The position numbers were made by a program, and so were the translations under genes. A DNA stretch of 64,000 nt. It comes from Pleomorphomonas sp. T1.2MG-36 (lineage in GTDB: Bacteria; Pseudomonadota; Alphaproteobacteria; Rhizobiales; Pleomorphomonadaceae). The stretch's first letter is position 1. Each line of letters starts with the position of its first letter. The stretch spans positions 248,001 to 312,000 of the forward strand of contig NZ_CATNLY010000023.1 of NCBI RefSeq assembly GCF_950100655.1, in the 5' to 3' direction. The notes under the pieces were generated by a model that was not told the DNA's origin, ran no database searches, and saw only the letters and a program-made list of their open reading frames with translations. Positions 53,406 to 63,844 of the stretch are shown piece after piece.

Positions 53406-53831
53406 TCAGCCCGGCAGCGCATCCGGCTGATAGAGGGCGGCGAACTCGCCCTTGGGCGGGATCGGCGTGATGATGTCGATCAGGACGCCATTCGGATCGG
53501 CCGTAATGAAGTGACGCTGCCCGAAATCCTCATCGCGCAGCGGCAGCAGAACCGGCAGGCCGGCTGCGGCAAGTCGGGCATGCTCCGCATCGACGTCCTC
53601 TACCTCGAAGTTGAGGATCATCCCGGAAACGCGCCCCCGACCAACCTCCGGAATCGTTGCATGGTTGCCGTCGAGAATGGCGAGATTGACGGATGGGTCG
53701 GTCGCCGACTGGAGATGGACGTACCAGTCGGCCGAGAACATCGGCTGGAATCCGAAATGATCCTGATAGAAGGCGGTCGTCGCCGCAACGCGATCGGTCA
53801 TCAGGACTGGATAGACGCTGGTCGTGTGCAT
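53406..53831 (-). CDS. VOC-family protein (glyoxalase/bleomycin-resistance fold)
   Basis: This 141-residue protein has the paired beta-alpha-beta-beta-beta modules of the vicinal oxygen chelate fold, with [12 protein letters not shown] near residues 17-28, [21 protein letters not shown] near 74-94 and [14 protein letters not shown] near 108. It may be a dioxygenase, isomerase or small-molecule binding protein. GGAGG precedes ATG 53831. It is divergent from a TetR gene with two matching operators in the gap, so it is probably induced by the TetR ligand. The longer frame to the right is overlap with the TetR gene. Confidence 0.85.
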   Translation of the reverse strand: MHTTSVYPVLMTDRVAATTAFYQDHFGFQPMFSADWYVHLQSATDPSVNLAILDGNHATIPEVGRGRVSGMILNFEVEDVDAEHARLAAAGLPVLLPLRDEDFGQRHFITADPNGVLIDIITPIPPKGEFAALYQPDALPG

Positions 53832-53854
53832 GGGTTGCCTCCAAGTTGGAACAG

Positions 53855-53899
53855 ACATACAGTCTGTATGTAAATTGAAATAACATACAGGCTGCATGT
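53855..53899. promoter_or_regulatory. Two copies of operator ACATACAGNCTGYATGT
   Basis: ACATACAGTCTGTATGT at 53855-53871 is a perfect palindrome, and ACATACAGGCTGCATGT at 53883-53899 is the same with one mismatch. The centres are 28 bases apart. The second copy ends one base before the TetR start codon, so the repressor should block both its own gene and the divergent VOC gene. Confidence 0.8.
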
Positions 53900-54481
53900 A
53901 TGCAAGAGCGGCGTACGAACAGAGAGCGGAGCGAAGGCACCACGGCCACCCTGATCGCCGTTGCACGGCAATTGTTCGTGGATCGAGGCTACGCGGAAAC
54001 AGGCACGCCCGACCTCGTCGCGGCGGCCGGGATGACACGCGGGGCGCTCTATCATCACTTTGCCGACAAGCGGGCCTTGTTCCGCGCCGTCGTGGTTGCC
54101 GAGAGTCGAGCCGTGGCGGACGCTGTCGAGCGCTCGGCTCCAGGAGGCCATGACCCGGTGGCCGATCTCGTGACGGGCGGCGAGGCCTATCTCGACGCCA
54201 TGGCCGAGCCGGGCCGGTCGCGGTTGCTGCTGATCGAGGCGCCAGCGGTGCTGGGGCCGGCGGATGCGGCGGCGATCGATGCCGAGCACGCCGGACGGAC
54301 GCTGCGCGAGGGGATCGAGGCGGCGCTTGCCGCCGGGGCAATCCGGCCGCTGCCGATCGCAGCCCTCGTGACGCTGCTCGGCGCCACCTTCGATCGCGCC
54401 GCGCTGGCCGTGTCCGAAGGCATGTCCCGGTCCGACTGCGCCGCCGTTCTCGCCGAGGTGCTGAACGGCCTGCGGAGTTGA
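53900..54481 (+). CDS. TetR-family transcriptional repressor
   Basis: This 193-residue protein has an N-terminal TetR helix-turn-helix ([26 protein letters not shown] near 38-63) and a C-terminal ligand domain. The start codon abuts operator copy 2, so it is almost certainly autoregulated and controls the divergent VOC gene. AGG nine bases upstream is the only ribosome site. Confidence 0.92.
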   Translation: MQERRTNRERSEGTTATLIAVARQLFVDRGYAETGTPDLVAAAGMTRGALYHHFADKRALFRAVVVAESRAVADAVERSAPGGHDPVADLVTGGEAYLDAMAEPGRSRLLLIEAPAVLGPADAAAIDAEHAGRTLREGIEAALAAGAIRPLPIAALVTLLGATFDRAALAVSEGMSRSDCAAVLAEVLNGLRS

Positions 54482-54514
54482 GAGCCGCGTCCGCGCAGCG
54501 AGGAGGACCAAGCC

Positions 54515-55555
54515 TTAACCGGCGGCTGTGGCGGATCGAATATCGGCCGCCAGTTCGTCGACCCGCGCCGGATCGGCATCCCAGGCGAACATGAAGCGGG
54601 CGCCGCCGCCGATGAAGGTGTAAAAACGCCAACCTCTCGTGCGCAGCTCGTTCAGCACGGCCTCGGGAGCGCTCAGGAACACCGAGTTGGCCTCCACGGG
54701 AAAGAGAAACTGGATGCCGGGCTCAGCGGCGATGGCCGCCGCCAGGCGCGCCGCGCAGGCATTGCCGTGCTGGGCGTTGCGAAGCCAGGCGCCGCTTTCC
54801 AGCATGCCGACCCACGGAGCCGACAGGAACCGCATTTTCGACGCCAGTTGCCCGGCCTGTTTGCAGCGATAGTCGAAGTCTTCTGCCAGAGCCTTGTCGA
54901 AGAAGATGACCGCTTCGCCGACCGCCATGCCGTTCTTGGTGCCGCCGAAGCAGAGCACGTCAACGCCCGCTTTCCAGGAGAGATCGGCCGGCGAGCAACC
55001 GAGCGCCGCGCAGGCATGGGCGAAGCGAGCGCCGTCCACGTGCAGCTTGAGCCCCAGTTCCCGGCAAGCCGCCGCAATGGCCCGCACCTCTTCGATGCTG
55101 TAGACGAGGCCGGTCTCGGTCGGCTGGGTGATGGTCACCACCCTGGGCTTGGGGAAGTGAATGTCGGAACGGCTGGTGGCCATGGCCCTGATGATGGCCG
55201 GCGTCAGCTTGGTCGCCGTAGGCGGCGCAACGAGCAGCTTCGATCCGTTGGAGAAGAACTCGGGAGCCCCGCACTCGTCGGTTTCCACGTGCGCCGACGA
55301 AGCGCAGATGACGCTGTGGTACGACTGGCAGAGGGCCGAGAGCGCCAGCGAGTTGGCCGCCGTGCCGTTGAACACGAAAAAGACCTCGCAGTCCTTTTCG
55401 AACAGGCGCCTGAAGGCGTCGGCGGCGCGTTCGGTCCATTCGTCGTCGCCATAGGCGATGGCCGACCCGCCATTGGCGCGCTCCATCTCGGCCCAGGCCT
55501 CGGGGCATATGCCGGCGTAGTTGTCGCTTGCGAACTGCTGGGCGGAACTGGTCAC
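54515..55555 (-). CDS. ltaE: Low-specificity L-threonine aldolase
   Basis: This 346-residue fold-type I PLP enzyme cleaves threonine or allo-threonine to glycine and acetaldehyde. [12 protein letters not shown] near residues 9-20 is the family start, [16 protein letters not shown] near 171 contains the PLP-contacting Asp, and [17 protein letters not shown] near 202 contains the PLP lysine. The GTG at 55555 with AGAGGA seven bases upstream gives a normal length; the frame runs further upstream without support. A long structured leader precedes it. Confidence 0.92.
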   Translation of the reverse strand: MTSSAQQFASDNYAGICPEAWAEMERANGGSAIAYGDDEWTERAADAFRRLFEKDCEVFFVFNGTAANSLALSALCQSYHSVICASSAHVETDECGAPEFFSNGSKLLVAPPTATKLTPAIIRAMATSRSDIHFPKPRVVTITQPTETGLVYSIEEVRAIAAACRELGLKLHVDGARFAHACAALGCSPADLSWKAGVDVLCFGGTKNGMAVGEAVIFFDKALAEDFDYRCKQAGQLASKMRFLSAPWVGMLESGAWLRNAQHGNACAARLAAAIAAEPGIQFLFPVEANSVFLSAPEAVLNELRTRGWRFYTFIGGGARFMFAWDADPARVDELAADIRSATAAG

Positions 55556-55639
55556 GTCAACGTCCTCTCTTCCCGATGAAGCGGAGCGACGCGCGTGGCT
55601 GATGTCCCGTTGGTTGCCGGTCGGCCACATCCCCCTCTT

Positions 55640-55745
55640 GCGAGGAGCACCACCTTGCCCGGGAGCAGGTTGGTGTCGGGCGTCTCCCCGACTCTTGATG
55701 CATCAATGGCAATTAGCACCCTGCCCTGAGCTCGGCAACTGCTTG
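55640..55745 (-). ncRNA. Candidate structured 5' leader (possible riboswitch) of ltaE
   Basis: On the minus strand the leader holds a perfect hairpin GTCGGG-GAGACG-CCCGAC (55675-55692), followed by a larger imperfect hairpin in which CACCAACCTGC pairs with GCAAGGTGGTG (about 55647-55674). A purine-rich GGGCAGGGTGCTAATTGCC stretch precedes them. The gap of about 510 bases between ltaE and the divergent PLP gene otherwise has no gene. I could not match it to a named riboswitch class. Confidence 0.4.
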
Positions 55746-56068
55746 TCGGTGCCTGAAGACAAACGGATGGCATCTGCACTCGCTTTTCCGTCCGGCGGCT
55801 CCCATACGGGACACAGCGTAGGCCGTTGCGCGCGCTGAGCTTCCAGCCTATTCCATGTTCGTGTCGCGACGGCCGGCCTCCTAATTTCTGCGCTTTCCGT
55901 GAGGAACAGGGCTTGCGGCATATCATGTCGCCGCTTGCGGAACTGCGCCATTGTGGACCGTGACAGGCATGGTTTGCCGAGGGCATTGCCATCGGCAGAC
56001 GGAACACGTGGCTCGGCACTGCCAAAGCGCGCAGTCGGCCATCAAGAACGAGCAAGGGGACACAGAAC

Positions 56069-57574
<1,506 letters not shown>

Positions 57575-57577
57575 GCC

Positions 57578-58861
57578 ATGGTCGGGTTTCGTTGCCACGG
57601 CTGTGGCGCCAAGGTCGACGCCGGCCTTCAGCTGGCGTTTCGCTGCCCGAACGACCGTGTCGGCGGCGATGACATCGACCACGTTCTCGTGGTCGACAGC
57701 GAGGCGGTGTCGCCCTCGATCGGCAGCGAAACCGACCCGTTCCTGCGCTACCGCGCCTGGCTGTCGCCCTATCGGCTGGCGCGGGAAGCGGGCCTGCCCG
57801 ACACGGCCTGGATCGATCTTGTCGGCCAGCTCGACCACGCGCTGACGGCCGTCGACGGACACGGCTTCCGCGTCACGCCGATGGCCGAACGGCCTGCTCT
57901 CGCGGAGGCCATAGGCCTTTTGGGACCGCTCTTCGTTAAAGACGAGACCGGCAACGTCTCGGGCTCCCACAAGGCGCGCCACCTGATGGGCGTCATGCTC
58001 TATCTGCGCGTTCTGGAAGCAGCCAGGCTGCCGGCCGGCGAGACCCTCAGGTCCAGGCGTCTGGCGATCGCCTCTTGCGGCAACGCAGCGCTCGCCGCCG
58101 CCGTCGTGGCGCGGGCCGCCGACTGGCCGCTCGACGTGTTCATCCCCCCCGACGCCGATGCGTCCGTGAGGACGAGGCTCGGGGAGCTCGGCGCCCAGAT
58201 CACCATCTGCGAGCGACGCCCCGGCGAGACCGGGGATCCCTGCTATCTGCGCTTCCGCGAGGCGGTGGCCGCCGGCGCCATCCCCTTCGGCGTGCAGGGA
58301 ACCGACAACGGGCTGGCGATCGAGGGCGGCCGCACGCTGGCCTTCGAAATGGCGGAAGAGTTCCATCGGATCGGCACGGTGCCGGATGCGCTGTTCGTCC
58401 AGGTGGGCGGTGGCGCTTTGGCCAGCGCGCTGGCGCAGGGCTTGGCGCTCGCCCGCGCGAACGGGCTGCTGTCCTCGCTTCCCAGGCTGATCGCCGTCCA
58501 GACGGCTGGATGCGCGCCTCTGGCCCGCGCCTGGGAGCGCCTTGGGGGCATCGACCTCGCGGTGGCGGCGAAGACGCGATCCAGGTTCATGTGGCCATGG
58601 GAAACGACCCCGGCCAGCCTGGCGCACGGCATCCTCGACGACGAGACCTATGACTGGTGGGCGATCGCCGAGGGCTTGCGGGCAAGCGGCGGATCGACCG
58701 TGGTGGTCGACGAGACGCAGGTCGCGGCGGCGCACAGGGCCGGCCGCATGCACACCGATATCGCGGCTTCGGCGACCGGCACGGCCGGCCTTGCCGGCGT
58801 GATCGCGAAACCCGAAGCCGGCAAGCGGATTGCCGTTATCTTTTCGGGCAAAGAGAGATAG
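57578..58861 (+). CDS. Fold-type II PLP-dependent enzyme, threonine-synthase-like
   Basis: This 427-residue protein has a cysteine-containing N-terminus (Cys6, Cys9 and Cys23, in a FRCHGCGAKVD context) like the rubredoxin-type start of archaeal threonine synthases. The PLP lysine is in VSGSHKARHLMG near residues 127-138, SCGNAALAAAVVARA follows near 166, and QVGGGALASALAQGLALA near 274 is the phosphate loop. It follows the other PLP gene after three bases. True threonine synthase is unlikely as no homoserine genes are nearby; a lyase or dehydratase partner for the upstream protein is the favoured reading. Confidence 0.75.
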   Translation: MVGFRCHGCGAKVDAGLQLAFRCPNDRVGGDDIDHVLVVDSEAVSPSIGSETDPFLRYRAWLSPYRLAREAGLPDTAWIDLVGQLDHALTAVDGHGFRVTPMAERPALAEAIGLLGPLFVKDETGNVSGSHKARHLMGVMLYLRVLEAARLPAGETLRSRRLAIASCGNAALAAAVVARAADWPLDVFIPPDADASVRTRLGELGAQITICERRPGETGDPCYLRFREAVAAGAIPFGVQGTDNGLAIEGGRTLAFEMAEEFHRIGTVPDALFVQVGGGALASALAQGLALARANGLLSSLPRLIAVQTAGCAPLARAWERLGGIDLAVAAKTRSRFMWPWETTPASLAHGILDDETYDWWAIAEGLRASGGSTVVVDETQVAAAHRAGRMHTDIAASATGTAGLAGVIAKPEAGKRIAVIFSGKER

Positions 58862-58874
58862 ACGAAAAACAGAA

Positions 58875-58908
58875 GACTGCCGCGCCAGTCCCTTGTGGCG
58901 CGGCAGTC
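58875..58908 (-). terminator. Terminator between the PLP pair and the hydrogenase operon
   Basis: GACTGCCGCGCCA at 58875-58887 pairs perfectly with TGGCGCGGCAGTC at 58896-58908 around an eight-base loop. On the minus strand it is followed by TTCTGTTTTTCG, so it is a good terminator for the hydrogenase operon. For the plus-strand PLP genes the hairpin lacks a T-run and would be weaker. Confidence 0.85.
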
Positions 58909-58930
58909 GATGCAAGCTTGGGCACCCAAC

Positions 58931-60685
58931 CTAGCGTTTGTACTCCGGCAGAACCTGATAGCCGGTGTGAAGAAGATCGTGGGCCTTGTGGCCGCCGATC
59001 TCGCCAAGGAACTCGGCGTAGAGCTCCTTGATGTAGGGATTGTGGTGCGAACACCGCCACAGCCCGGCCTGATCCTCCTGATACAGCCCGGCGGCCCGTT
59101 TGGTGCGCAGTTCGTTGGTGGCGCCATAGGGCTGTCCGCCACCGCCGACGCAGCCACCGGCGCAAGCCATCACCTCGATGAAGTGATAGGGCAGCTCCTC
59201 GCCGGCCTCGCGGGCGGCCCGCACCTTTTCGATCACCTGCTCGACGTTGGCGAGGCCGTGGGCCACCGCGACGCGGATCTCCTTGCCGGCCACGTTGAGC
59301 TTGCCTTCTTTGACGCCTTCGAGACCGCGCGTCATCTCGAAGTCGACGCGCGGCGCATCATGCCCGGTGACGTAGTAATGGGCCGTGCGAAGCGCCGCCT
59401 CCATGACGCCGCCGGTGGCGCCGAAGATGGTGCCGGCGCCGGTGTAGGCGCCCAGCATGTGATCGGGCTGCTCTTCGGGAATGGTCACGAAGTCGATGCC
59501 CGACTGCTTGATCATGCGGGCGAACTCGCGCGTGGTCAGCGACACGTCGACGTCCTGATAGCCCGAGGAACTCATCTCCTTGGAGCGGATGATCTCGGAC
59601 TTCTTGGCCGTGCAGGGCATGACCGACACCACGAAGATCCTCGCCGGGTCGACACCCATCTTCTCGGCGTAGTAGGTTTTCGAGAGAGCGCCGACCATTT
59701 CGTGCGGCGACTTGCAGCTAGAGAAATGGTCGATCATGTCGCCATGGAACTTCTCCATGAAATCGACCCAGCCGGGGCAGCAACTGGTGATCAGCGGCAG
59801 CGCACCCGTTCCCTCAAGCAGGCGGTTCTTGAACTCGGAGGCCTCCTCCATGATCGTCAGGTCGGCGCCGAAGTTGGTGTCGAACACCGCCTTGAACCCC
59901 ATCCGGCGCAGCGAAGCGTAGATCTTGCCGGTCAGGTTGGCGCCGATCGGGAAGCCAAAGGCCTCGCCGACCGCGACACGAACGGCCGGCGCGATCTGCA
60001 CCACGCAGTAGGTCTCCGGATCCTGCAGCTTGTTCCAGACGACGACCGTCTCGTCGTATTCGACGATGGCGCCTGTCGGGCAATGGGCCGAGCACTGACC
60101 GCAACGCACACAGGGCGAGTCGGCCAGCGGAATGTCGCCTGCCGCCGCGATGCGCGTCTTGAAGCCGCGATTGAGGAAGCTCAGCGCCCAGACGTTCTGG
60201 TGCTGCTGGCAGACGGTGATGCAGCGGCCGCACAAGATGCACTTGCGCGGATCGAGCACGATGCTCCGGGTTGAGGTGTCGAGCGGCAGGTCGGGCACGA
60301 TGTTCGGCAGCTCGGAGGCGGCCATGCCGAAGTCGGCCGCGAGGGCCTGCAGTTCGCAGTTCTGATTGCGAAGGCAGGTGAGACACTCGTTGGGATGACG
60401 CGACAGCGTCAACTCCAACACGCCGCGCCTCACATCGACGATTTCCGGCGTCTCGGTCAGGATGTCCATTCCCTCGTCGAGGGGGGTACAGCACGAGCGC
60501 AGCATCTTGCCGGTGTTCTTCACCTTGACGATGCAAATGCCGCAGGCACCGGTCGCCTCAAGGTCAGGATGCTTGCAGAGCGTCGGAATTTTCACGTGAA
60601 CCTTGCGGGCCGCATCCAGGATGGTGGTTCCCGGGGCGACCGCGACAGGCACGCCATTAATCGTTGCGTTGATCATATCTGTCAT
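58931..60685 (-). CDS. hydA: [FeFe] hydrogenase catalytic subunit of an NADH-linked complex (HydA/HndD)
   Basis: This 584-residue protein has the whole modular plan of bifurcating [FeFe] hydrogenases. The [2Fe-2S] domain uses Cys37, 48, 51 and 65/66; the His-ligated cluster is HPNECLTC with Cys101, 104, 110; two [4Fe-4S] clusters lie at Cys149-159 and Cys192-202. The H-cluster motifs are intact: TSCCPGW at 300-306, MPCTAKKSE at 357-364 and MACAGGCVGGGG at 506-517. It reduces protons or oxidises hydrogen, coupled to NADH through the other two subunits. The length equals that of HndD. ATG 60685 gives the family start. The maturases HydEFG are not in this window. Confidence 0.96.
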   Translation of the reverse strand: MTDMINATINGVPVAVAPGTTILDAARKVHVKIPTLCKHPDLEATGACGICIVKVKNTGKMLRSCCTPLDEGMDILTETPEIVDVRRGVLELTLSRHPNECLTCLRNQNCELQALAADFGMAASELPNIVPDLPLDTSTRSIVLDPRKCILCGRCITVCQQHQNVWALSFLNRGFKTRIAAAGDIPLADSPCVRCGQCSAHCPTGAIVEYDETVVVWNKLQDPETYCVVQIAPAVRVAVGEAFGFPIGANLTGKIYASLRRMGFKAVFDTNFGADLTIMEEASEFKNRLLEGTGALPLITSCCPGWVDFMEKFHGDMIDHFSSCKSPHEMVGALSKTYYAEKMGVDPARIFVVSVMPCTAKKSEIIRSKEMSSSGYQDVDVSLTTREFARMIKQSGIDFVTIPEEQPDHMLGAYTGAGTIFGATGGVMEAALRTAHYYVTGHDAPRVDFEMTRGLEGVKEGKLNVAGKEIRVAVAHGLANVEQVIEKVRAAREAGEELPYHFIEVMACAGGCVGGGGQPYGATNELRTKRAAGLYQEDQAGLWRCSHHNPYIKELYAEFLGEIGGHKAHDLLHTGYQVLPEYKR

Positions 60686-60711
60686 TTCGACCACTTTTCG
60701 ATCTCGGGACG

Positions 60712-62367
60712 TCAGGCTTCCGCGGCCGCGGGCTGCTTGAGACGCTCGGTGAATTCCGACGGGAAGTGCTTGAGCGCCGACAGCACCGGGTTCGGCGCGG
60801 TCTGTCCGAGCGCACAGAGCGACCCCTTCTGCATGGCCTGGGCGATCTTCCTGATGTTCGAGATATCCTTCTCGGTGCCGTCGCCGGCGACGATCTTGTC
60901 GAGCAGATGCAGCATCTGCGTTCCGCCGATGCGGCAGGGCGCGCACTTGCCGCAGGACTCATCGACGCAGAAGTCGAGGTAGAAGCGGGCGAGTTCGACG
61001 ACGCTGTCGTGATCGTCGATGACGATGAGACCACCCGACCCCATCATCGAGCCGAGCTGCTGCAGGTGCTCGTAGGAGATCGGCGTATCGAACTGGCTCT
61101 CCGGGATCATGCCGCCGGAGGGCCCACCGGTCTGCACGGCCTTGACCCTGCGATCGGTGCCGGTGCCGCCGCCGATCGTCTCTACGATGTCGCGAATGGT
61201 AGTGCCCATCGGCACCTCGACGAGGCCGTTGTGGGCGATCTTGCCGGTCAGTGCGAAAACCTTGGTGCCCTTCGACTTCTCGGTTCCCTTGGCGGCAAAC
61301 CACGCCGCCCCCTTGAGCAGGATGCGCGGCACGTTGGCGAGCGTCTCGACGTTGTTGACGCAGGTCGGCTTGTCCCAGAGGCCCTTGACGGAGGGGAACG
61401 GCGGGCGCGGACGCGGCGTGCCGCGCTTGCCTTCCACCGAAGCGATGAGAGCGGTCTCCTCGCCGCAGACGAAGGCGCCGGCGCCGAGGCGGACGTCGAA
61501 GTCGAAGCTCCAGCCCGAGTTCAGGATGTTGCGACCGACCAGACCGGCCTGACGGGCCTGCCGGATGGCCTTCTCGATGCGATCGACGGCCAGCGGATAT
61601 TCCGCCCGGATATAGAACACGCCATTGGTGGCGTTCATGGCGCGGGCGGCGATCATCATGCCTTCGAGGACGGCGTGTGGGTCGCCTTCCAGCACCGAGC
61701 GGTCCATGAAGGCGCCAGGGTCGCCCTCGTCGCCGTTGCAGATGACGTACTTGACGTCCGACTGCATGCGGCGGGCAAAGTCCCACTTGAGGCCTGTCGG
61801 ATAGCCGGCGCCACCGCGACCGCGCAGGCCGGAGGCCAGCACTTCCTGGCAGATCTCCTCGGCAGACATGGTCAGGGCCCGTCGAAGGCCCTGGTAGCCG
61901 CCATGCACGAGATAATCGGCGAGCTTCTCCGGGTCGGCATGCCCATTGTTGGAGAGGACCACGCGCTCCTGCATGGCGAAGAAGGCGGCGTGCAGATCGA
62001 CGACGTGCGCACCCAGCGGGCCGACGGGATCATGGACCTCGGCACCATTGGCGACCGGAGCGACGACCTCCTCGATGAGGCACGTTGCGAGAGCGGGCGT
62101 CATCTCGCTGAACAGCACATCCTCGTGCCCCTTGCAGGTCATGCGCACCAACGGCCCCTTGCTGCACAGGCCCATGCAGCCCGTGCCGCCAACCTGAACT
62201 TTGGCGTCCAGGCCTCTTTCGGAAATATCGGTCTTGATACGCGCGACGATATCCGCCGCACCGGACGACTGACAGCCCGTGCTCGAGCAGCAGACCAGGC
62301 GCACGTCCATTGCTTGCTGTTTGGCAAGCTCGGCGGCGGCTTTCACTTCAAGCTCTTCCGGCTTCAT
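60712..62367 (-). CDS. hydB: NADH-binding subunit of the [FeFe] hydrogenase complex (HydB/HndC, NuoF-like)
   Basis: This 551-residue protein joins a thioredoxin-like [2Fe-2S] N-terminus (CCSSTGCQSSGAA near 26-38 and GTGCMGLCSKGP near 61-72) to a NuoF core. The FMN loop is LRGRGGAGYPTGLKWDF near 180, the NADH site GAFVCGEETALIASVEGKRG near 296, and the C-terminal [4Fe-4S] motif CGKCAPCRIGG near 474 with a later Cys in GSLCALGQ. I see no extra two-cluster ferredoxin domain at the end, which longer HydB proteins carry. It is transcribed 26 bases ahead of hydA. Confidence 0.94.
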   Translation of the reverse strand: MKPEELEVKAAAELAKQQAMDVRLVCCSSTGCQSSGAADIVARIKTDISERGLDAKVQVGGTGCMGLCSKGPLVRMTCKGHEDVLFSEMTPALATCLIEEVVAPVANGAEVHDPVGPLGAHVVDLHAAFFAMQERVVLSNNGHADPEKLADYLVHGGYQGLRRALTMSAEEICQEVLASGLRGRGGAGYPTGLKWDFARRMQSDVKYVICNGDEGDPGAFMDRSVLEGDPHAVLEGMMIAARAMNATNGVFYIRAEYPLAVDRIEKAIRQARQAGLVGRNILNSGWSFDFDVRLGAGAFVCGEETALIASVEGKRGTPRPRPPFPSVKGLWDKPTCVNNVETLANVPRILLKGAAWFAAKGTEKSKGTKVFALTGKIAHNGLVEVPMGTTIRDIVETIGGGTGTDRRVKAVQTGGPSGGMIPESQFDTPISYEHLQQLGSMMGSGGLIVIDDHDSVVELARFYLDFCVDESCGKCAPCRIGGTQMLHLLDKIVAGDGTEKDISNIRKIAQAMQKGSLCALGQTAPNPVLSALKHFPSEFTERLKQPAAAEA

Positions 62368-62408
62368 AACGGTCCCACTTGTGTCTGGAATTGTTCGATT
62401 TCGGCGGC

Positions 62409-62954
62409 CTACTCGGCGTCGGAAGACTCGGCGGCAACGTGCATCGGCCGATCCTGCGTGACGTGTTCGAGCAACCCGTGGGCGTCGGTTACGTCCTGCT
62501 TGCCGTAGACCTTGCCGTTAACGGAGGCGAGAGGCGCAAGGCCGCAGCAACCGAGACAGCGCACGCCCTGAAGGTGATACTCGCCGTCCGGTGTGCTTTC
62601 GCCCTCCTTGATGCCGAGTTCGTCCTCGACGCCATGCAGGAGTTTCGGTGAACCCTTGATGTGGCAGGCCGTGCCGGTACAGACGGAAATGATGTATTTG
62701 CCGGGGCTTTCCAGCTTGAAGTAATTATAGAAGGTCAACACCTCGTAGATGTTGGCCAGCGGAATGCCCATTTCGCGACCGAGCTTCATGGCCGACTCGC
62801 GCGGCACATATCCCAGGCGCCCCTGAAGCTCGTGCAGCGCCATGATGAGGCTGCCCCGCTTCTTCTTCCACTTTTGAGCCAGGACGATTATTTCATCCTC
62901 TGGCGCCTCTTCGACCTCCGCCTCAACATCGTCCACTGCGGTTTGTTCGCTCAT
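62409..62954 (-). CDS. hydC: [2Fe-2S] subunit of the [FeFe] hydrogenase complex (HydC/HndA, NuoE-like)
   Basis: This 181-residue protein is a NuoE-type subunit with four cysteines for a [2Fe-2S] cluster: Cys in SVCTGTACHIKG near 101-112 and VRCLGCCGLAPLA near 137-149. It has an acidic N-terminal tail of about 28 residues. It is the first gene of the three-gene hydrogenase operon and starts 41 bases before hydB. With HydA and HydB it forms the usual trimer for NADH- and ferredoxin-linked hydrogen turnover. Confidence 0.94.
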   Translation of the reverse strand: MSEQTAVDDVEAEVEEAPEDEIIVLAQKWKKKRGSLIMALHELQGRLGYVPRESAMKLGREMGIPLANIYEVLTFYNYFKLESPGKYIISVCTGTACHIKGSPKLLHGVEDELGIKEGESTPDGEYHLQGVRCLGCCGLAPLASVNGKVYGKQDVTDAHGLLEHVTQDRPMHVAAESSDAE

Positions 62955-63438
62955 CGTCTTTGCCCGTATAGCTTTTATTGCGCTTCAATCGATTTAGAAG
63001 GCATGCGTGTTATTTTGATTTCGGCCTGTTTCCAACGCTGCATGAGTTTTCCAACCGACTCGGCTTCCGGTCGCGTCCGAATATTTAGATTTTTGCTTTC
63101 ATATTTTCGGAGCCACCAAGTATTCGATCGCACCAAAGCTTTCACATGAGCGGCTGCTCATCAAGAAGTAGAGTTCCCTATGTGACGATATAAATGTTCG
63201 ATCCGAAACGTTTTCAGGATTGTGCGTTCTATTTCTGAACCCAACATCGGACTTGGGCGGTCTTTTCAGGGCCACGCCCATCCGGGAAGGCCCTTCCGGT
63301 CATCGGTACGGTGCGGGCCGTCCGGCAGGCTGCCCTACGACGCGCAACCATGATGACGATTCAACGGTTGGGAAGCGGTCCCGCAGAAATGCCGCAAACG
63401 CCGGGTATCGAGCTCCCCGGAAACGATAAGGTCACACG
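62955..63438. other. Promoter region of the hydrogenase operon and flanking gap
   Basis: The 480 bases upstream of hydC are AT-richer than their surroundings. I found no convincing FNR/FixK box (TTGAT-N4-ATCAA) or sigma54 site; TTGAAGCGCAAT near 62975-62990 on the minus strand is only a poor match. No gene is seen. Confidence 0.4.
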
Positions 63439-63828
63439 ATGAACCAGCATGCGCGCGACATCGAGCCGGATCTCGGCCCACTCCTCGACATGACCGACGA
63501 TCTGCCGGATCAGGATGGCTCGGGATACGGCAAGACCGAGCCTAGCCTGGATGGCGAGACTCGGAAAAAGCCCGGACTGACGCTTGGGCCCATGGACCGC
63601 ATCGGTCCGGTGGCCGCTCCATCCATGGAGCGATCGCCCAAGCGAAATGCCAAGACGGCCCCCTCCTCCACGCCGGGGGTCTGGGGCGGGTTCTGGCGCG
63701 CCGTCGTCATCGGCGTCGTCTCCGGAACCATCGGCGGCATGGTCGGCGCCTTTACCCTCGTCTGGCTGACAGGCGAGGGCTGGAGTGTTTTCGCCAAGCT
63801 GCTCGTCGACGCGATCGGGCATCTCTGA
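63439..63828 (+). CDS. Hypothetical small membrane protein
   Basis: This 129-residue protein has a hydrophilic, proline-rich N-terminal half and one or two membrane segments at about 85-118 (FWRAVVIGVVSGTIGGMVGAFTLVWL) with a GxxxG pattern. The cytoplasmic tail is probably the long N-terminus. I recognise no family. It is convergent with the thioredoxin-fold gene at the right edge. Confidence 0.6.
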   Translation: MNQHARDIEPDLGPLLDMTDDLPDQDGSGYGKTEPSLDGETRKKPGLTLGPMDRIGPVAAPSMERSPKRNAKTAPSSTPGVWGGFWRAVVIGVVSGTIGGMVGAFTLVWLTGEGWSVFAKLLVDAIGHL

Positions 63829-63844
63829 GCTTGTCGAACAGGTT

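Noticed and set aside
55675..55692. Possible cobalamin riboswitch B12 box before ltaE
   Set aside because: GAGTCGGGGAGAC looks like the B12 box at first sight, but the other conserved cobalamin elements are missing and ltaE has no link to B12.
58895..62508. Long plus-strand frames over the hydrogenase genes
   Set aside because: Antisense to hydA and hydB, whose cluster-binding motifs leave no doubt about the coding strand.
62970..62995. FNR/FixK box before the hydrogenase operon
   Set aside because: TTGAAGCGCAAT lacks the second half-site; the match is no better than chance.
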